A stretch of 64,000 bases of DNA, from positions 84,929-148,928 of the forward strand of contig JAGRLC010000006.1 of NCBI GenBank assembly GCA_020441995.1, written 5' to 3'. The translations under genes and the position numbers were made by a program. The notes beneath the pieces are model-generated. The model was given only the letters and a program-made list of their open reading frames with translations. It was not told the origin of the DNA and searched no databases. The stretch comes from Rhodobiaceae bacterium. Lineage in GTDB: Bacteria; Pseudomonadota; Alphaproteobacteria; Rhizobiales; Tepidamorphaceae. Position 1 is the stretch's first letter; every line of letters starts with the position of its first letter. This document shows, piece by piece, positions 61,377-64,000 of the stretch.

Positions 61377-62942
61377 TCACAGCGCGCGGAGCTTGGAACG
61401 CTGGATTTTCCCGTTGGCTGTGCGCGGCAGCGTGTCGACGAAGACGAGGTCCTTGGGGATTTTGTACGCGGCGAGATTGCCGGCGACGCGTTCAAGCAGC
61501 GCGGTCGCGCCCGTGTCCACGGTTGCTGCATCCGCGACGACGAAAGCCTTGATGATCGAGACGCCTTCCCTGGGCTCGACGCTCGTCACGGCCGCCTCGA
61601 TCACGCCGGGGCAGGCGAGGAGTTGCGCTTCCACCTCCGCTGGCGAGACGCGGTAGCCCATGGCGTTCATGATATCGTCGGCGCGGCCCTGCGGATGCAC
61701 GAAGCCGTCGGTGTCCATGAATGCCAGATCGCTGGTCAGGAACCAGTCGCCGCGAAATGCTGAGTTTCCCGCGTTCTCATCGCCGATATAGCCCAGCATC
61801 ATGCCGGGATCGGAGCGGTGTACGGCGAGAATGCCGGTCTCGCCAAGGGGCAGGGGCGTCAAATTGGCGGTATCTTCCGCATCGAGGATTGCGACCGCGC
61901 GGCCGCTTTGGGGACGGCCCGGCGATCCCGGGCGCCAGTCCGACTGCGGTGGCGTCGACAGATAGGTCGAAATCTCGCTCATTCCGAAGGCTTCGCACAG
62001 CGGTCTGCCGGTTGCCGCGATCCAGTCGGCGTGCAGGGCGGGGCGCAGCGCTTCGCCCGCCGTCAGGGCGTGCCGCAGCGGTGTGTCCCGCTGCAGGGAA
62101 AGGCCCACCCGCAGCATCTGCCGGTAAATTCCGGGAACCGATGCAAGGATCGTGGCCTGCGTCGCATGCAGGATGCTGCTCCACATGCCCGGTTCCGGCA
62201 AGCGGTCAAGAAACGTGGCCGTTGCGCCCAGCACAAGCGGATCGAGCAAGCCGGTGCCTAGCGAATAGGTCCAGTTCATCGCGCCCGTATGGAGAAAGAC
62301 GTCCCGATCGCTGGCATCGTACCAGTCGCGATACATCGGCTGGCGGGCGAAAACCGCGCGATGGGCGTGCAGCACGCCTTTCGGCGCAGCCCCCGTTCCC
62401 GAAGTGAAGACAAGATAGGCCGGATCGCCGGCGGATGTATCGGCGAAACCCGCCGGTCCCGATGCCGCGCCTTTGCGTTCGAGCTCTTCGATGCGCAGGT
62501 CCGAAACGCCATCGAGGACGTGAGCCTGGAGGCTCCCGTCGCGGATGATCGCTGTGACATTTGCGATCCGGGAAACGGTTTCCGTCTCGCGCGCCGTCAG
62601 CATTGGCGACATGGCAAGCGCGACATGCCCGGCGCCCGTGATGGCCAGAAAACTCAGGGCGTAGGCGATCCCGGTCTGCTGCCGGATCGCAATGACGGAA
62701 CGGGCCGGAAGGTCCAGTGCGTTCAAGCCGGCAATGAGATGGCCGGTTCTGCGCGCGAGTTCGCCGTAGGTGGCCGATTGCGCCGGCGCTTGCGGATCAA
62801 GTGGATTGATCAGCCTGAAAGCCGGTTTGTCCGGCTGGCTTCGGGATGCGGCAAGCGCAGCTTCGGCAAGGTTGTAGGACCCGGGCGGCTGCGGCCCCGC
62901 GTATGAGGCCGCGCTGATGGATAAGCCGCTTTTGCCGTTCAC
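61377..62942 (-). CDS. Acyl-CoA synthetase (AMP-forming, ANL superfamily)
   Basis: The 521-residue enzyme activates a carboxylic acid as acyl-AMP and then as thioester. It has the P-loop FTSGTGAAPKGVLHAHRA, EAFGMSEIST, and the hinge DTDGFVHPQGRADDIMNAMGYRVSP. The C-terminal LPRTANGKIQRSKLRAL supplies the catalytic Lys. The N-terminus is short. The chain length of the substrate is not clear; relatives act on benzoate-like or short-chain acids. It overlaps the upstream gene on the same strand (ATGA). Confidence 0.9.
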   Translation of the reverse strand: MNGKSGLSISAASYAGPQPPGSYNLAEAALAASRSQPDKPAFRLINPLDPQAPAQSATYGELARRTGHLIAGLNALDLPARSVIAIRQQTGIAYALSFLAITGAGHVALAMSPMLTARETETVSRIANVTAIIRDGSLQAHVLDGVSDLRIEELERKGAASGPAGFADTSAGDPAYLVFTSGTGAAPKGVLHAHRAVFARQPMYRDWYDASDRDVFLHTGAMNWTYSLGTGLLDPLVLGATATFLDRLPEPGMWSSILHATQATILASVPGIYRQMLRVGLSLQRDTPLRHALTAGEALRPALHADWIAATGRPLCEAFGMSEISTYLSTPPQSDWRPGSPGRPQSGRAVAILDAEDTANLTPLPLGETGILAVHRSDPGMMLGYIGDENAGNSAFRGDWFLTSDLAFMDTDGFVHPQGRADDIMNAMGYRVSPAEVEAQLLACPGVIEAAVTSVEPREGVSIIKAFVVADAATVDTGATALLERVAGNLAAYKIPKDLVFVDTLPRTANGKIQRSKLRAL

Positions 62943-64000
62943 GCCCGCGCGGCCCGGCTCGCCCCGCCACCGTGGCCGATCTCGCTGCGGAGCACGATCC
63001 CATCCGCATCGCGCGGAATTTCCTCCACCCGCAGAAGCGAAACCGGAACCTTGTAGGCACTCACCCCGGTTTCCTCGAGCATCCCGGCCACGTCTTCCAG
63101 CGTCAGTTCGGCGGGCCCGACATATGCCATCGCGAGTACATGTCCAAGCACGGCGTGCCTGACCGGCAGGGCGGCGGCGTCATCGATGCCTTCGACGCTT
63201 ACATAGAGGGTGTCGACATCGCTGAGGTCGAGCGGGATTTGGCCGGTGCGGAGCTGTTTGCCCATCGGGCCCAGAACACGCACCGCCGGGCCATCCGCCT
63301 CGATCAGTTCGCCGCGCAGCCCGGTCAGCATGAAACTGTTGTCCACGAAGCGGGCCTTTCCGGCCTCATCCTTTGAATAAGCCATGACCGGCGTCCCGGG
63401 TCCGCGCACGCTCAAATGCCCGCGCATGAGGCTTCCGGGTTCGACAGTGCTTCCGGCCTTGTGGACGATCCCCTGTATTCGCGGCTCGAGGCTTGCCGGC
63501 TCGCCTTCGCCGTCCAGCCGCAAACCGGGAAGCGGAATGATATTGCCGCGCGTCTCGCCGCCCCGGTAGACCATGAGCGCGGCTTCTCCCAATGAAACGG
63601 CATCGATGACGGATGAGGTGGCGTCTGCGTCCGCGTCCATCGTGTCGCGCCACGTGCGGATAAGCGTCATTTCTTCACCGGTGCTGCCCAACTCGCCGCA
63701 GGCCCGTCCCGCCACCACAAGATGCGTTGCGCCGGCTGCCACGGCGGCTTCGGCAATGCCCTCGCTTTCCCAGGAAGGCAGGAAATGCATCTGTGCGCGG
63801 TTGATCAGCCATGCCGACAGCAGCGACAGGCCGGCGAGAGACGAGGGGATCAGCGGTGTTGCGATGATGCTGTTGGCGCTAAACGCACCATAGGCGACCA
63901 GCGGCAGTGTCGCTGCGATCAGTTGCCCGTGGTTGCGGGCGGGGAAGCATCGTTCCTCGCCATCCCCGTCGCGGGTCATCACGAAAACATGGTCGCTTGC
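62939..64000 (-). CDS. Degenerate ANL-superfamily (acyl-CoA synthetase-like) protein, 5' end beyond the window
   Basis: The frame runs through the window end (last codons ASDHVFVMTRDGDGEER), so the start is missing. About 353 residues are seen. The C-terminal part (ELTLEDVAGMLEETGVSAYKVPVSLLRVEEIPRDADGIVLRSEIG) follows the ANL C-terminal domain, but the catalytic GK is replaced by GI. The middle keeps the general beta-rich fold without clear adenylation motifs. It is probably a non-catalytic or specialised partner of the next gene, with which it overlaps by 4 bp. Confidence 0.7.
   Translation of the reverse strand, partial: ASDHVFVMTRDGDGEERCFPARNHGQLIAATLPLVAYGAFSANSIIATPLIPSSLAGLSLLSAWLINRAQMHFLPSWESEGIAEAAVAAGATHLVVAGRACGELGSTGEEMTLIRTWRDTMDADADATSSVIDAVSLGEAALMVYRGGETRGNIIPLPGLRLDGEGEPASLEPRIQGIVHKAGSTVEPGSLMRGHLSVRGPGTPVMAYSKDEAGKARFVDNSFMLTGLRGELIEADGPAVRVLGPMGKQLRTGQIPLDLSDVDTLYVSVEGIDDAAALPVRHAVLGHVLAMAYVGPAELTLEDVAGMLEETGVSAYKVPVSLLRVEEIPRDADGIVLRSEIGHGGGASRAARA

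Overview
The window is high-GC bacterial DNA with tightly packed genes, many stop/start overlaps (ATGA, TGATG) and a few GTG/TTG starts. The gene families and the block glmU-glmS ... recG ... sdhE-mfd point to an alphaproteobacterium, most likely of the Rhizobiales/Hyphomicrobiales. This rests on gene content and order only. I saw no rRNA, tRNA, CRISPR array, transposase or phage gene.

Region 1 (1-20275, all + strand) is a nearly complete uptake [NiFe]-hydrogenase locus. It starts inside hupL (hupS lies upstream, outside the window), then hupE and hupC, closed by a strong intrinsic terminator. A 345-bp gap follows, holding a near-perfect sigma-54 (-24/-12) promoter and several inverted and direct repeats. 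Then comes one long coupled run: hupDFGHIJK, hypABCDE, hypX, hoxA, hoxJ (hupT), hupU, hupV, hypF. Structural, maturation and H2-sensing genes are therefore together. HupUV senses H2, HoxJ relays to HoxA, and HoxA (intact GAFTGA motif) is the expected activator of sigma-54 promoters such as the one before hupD. HypX and the rubredoxin HupI suggest assembly under aerobic conditions.

Region 2 (20272-34691) is a catabolic island. It holds a GMC alcohol dehydrogenase, a DadA-like FAD enzyme, a DUF861 cupin, a polyamine/opine-type ABC importer, a PuuB/OrdL-like amine oxidase, two mandelate-racemase-like enolase-superfamily enzymes, an aldehyde dehydrogenase and a MocR/GabR-type regulator. Four copies of a bipartite direct repeat (TGGTATG-N15-TGGATATG type, 22 bp = two helical turns) lie 62-81 bp before four catabolic start codons, always in the same orientation. 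This looks like the operator of the local MocR protein and defines a regulon for an unidentified amine or hydroxy-acid substrate.

Region 3 (34845-42796) concerns the envelope and signalling. It has an OmpA-family protein with a long Gln/Glu/Pro/Ala linker, a three-gene operon (TPR plus outer-membrane beta-barrel, FecR-domain protein, CHASE2 adenylate/guanylate cyclase), a DMT exporter and a SPOR-domain protein. GCAAATCC-bounded intergenic repeats lie between the OmpA and cyclase genes.

Region 4 (42964-64000) is mostly housekeeping: glmU, glmS, DUF454, DUF502, a CDF transporter, recG, sdhE and mfd. Between these sit an AT-rich islet with a Ser/Asp-rich small protein, a TAXI solute-binding protein coupled to an unknown membrane protein, an unknown gene with a consensus sigma-54 promoter, a FrnE-like DsbA, a PleD-like protein with degenerate domains, and two ANL-superfamily enzymes, the second cut by the window end.
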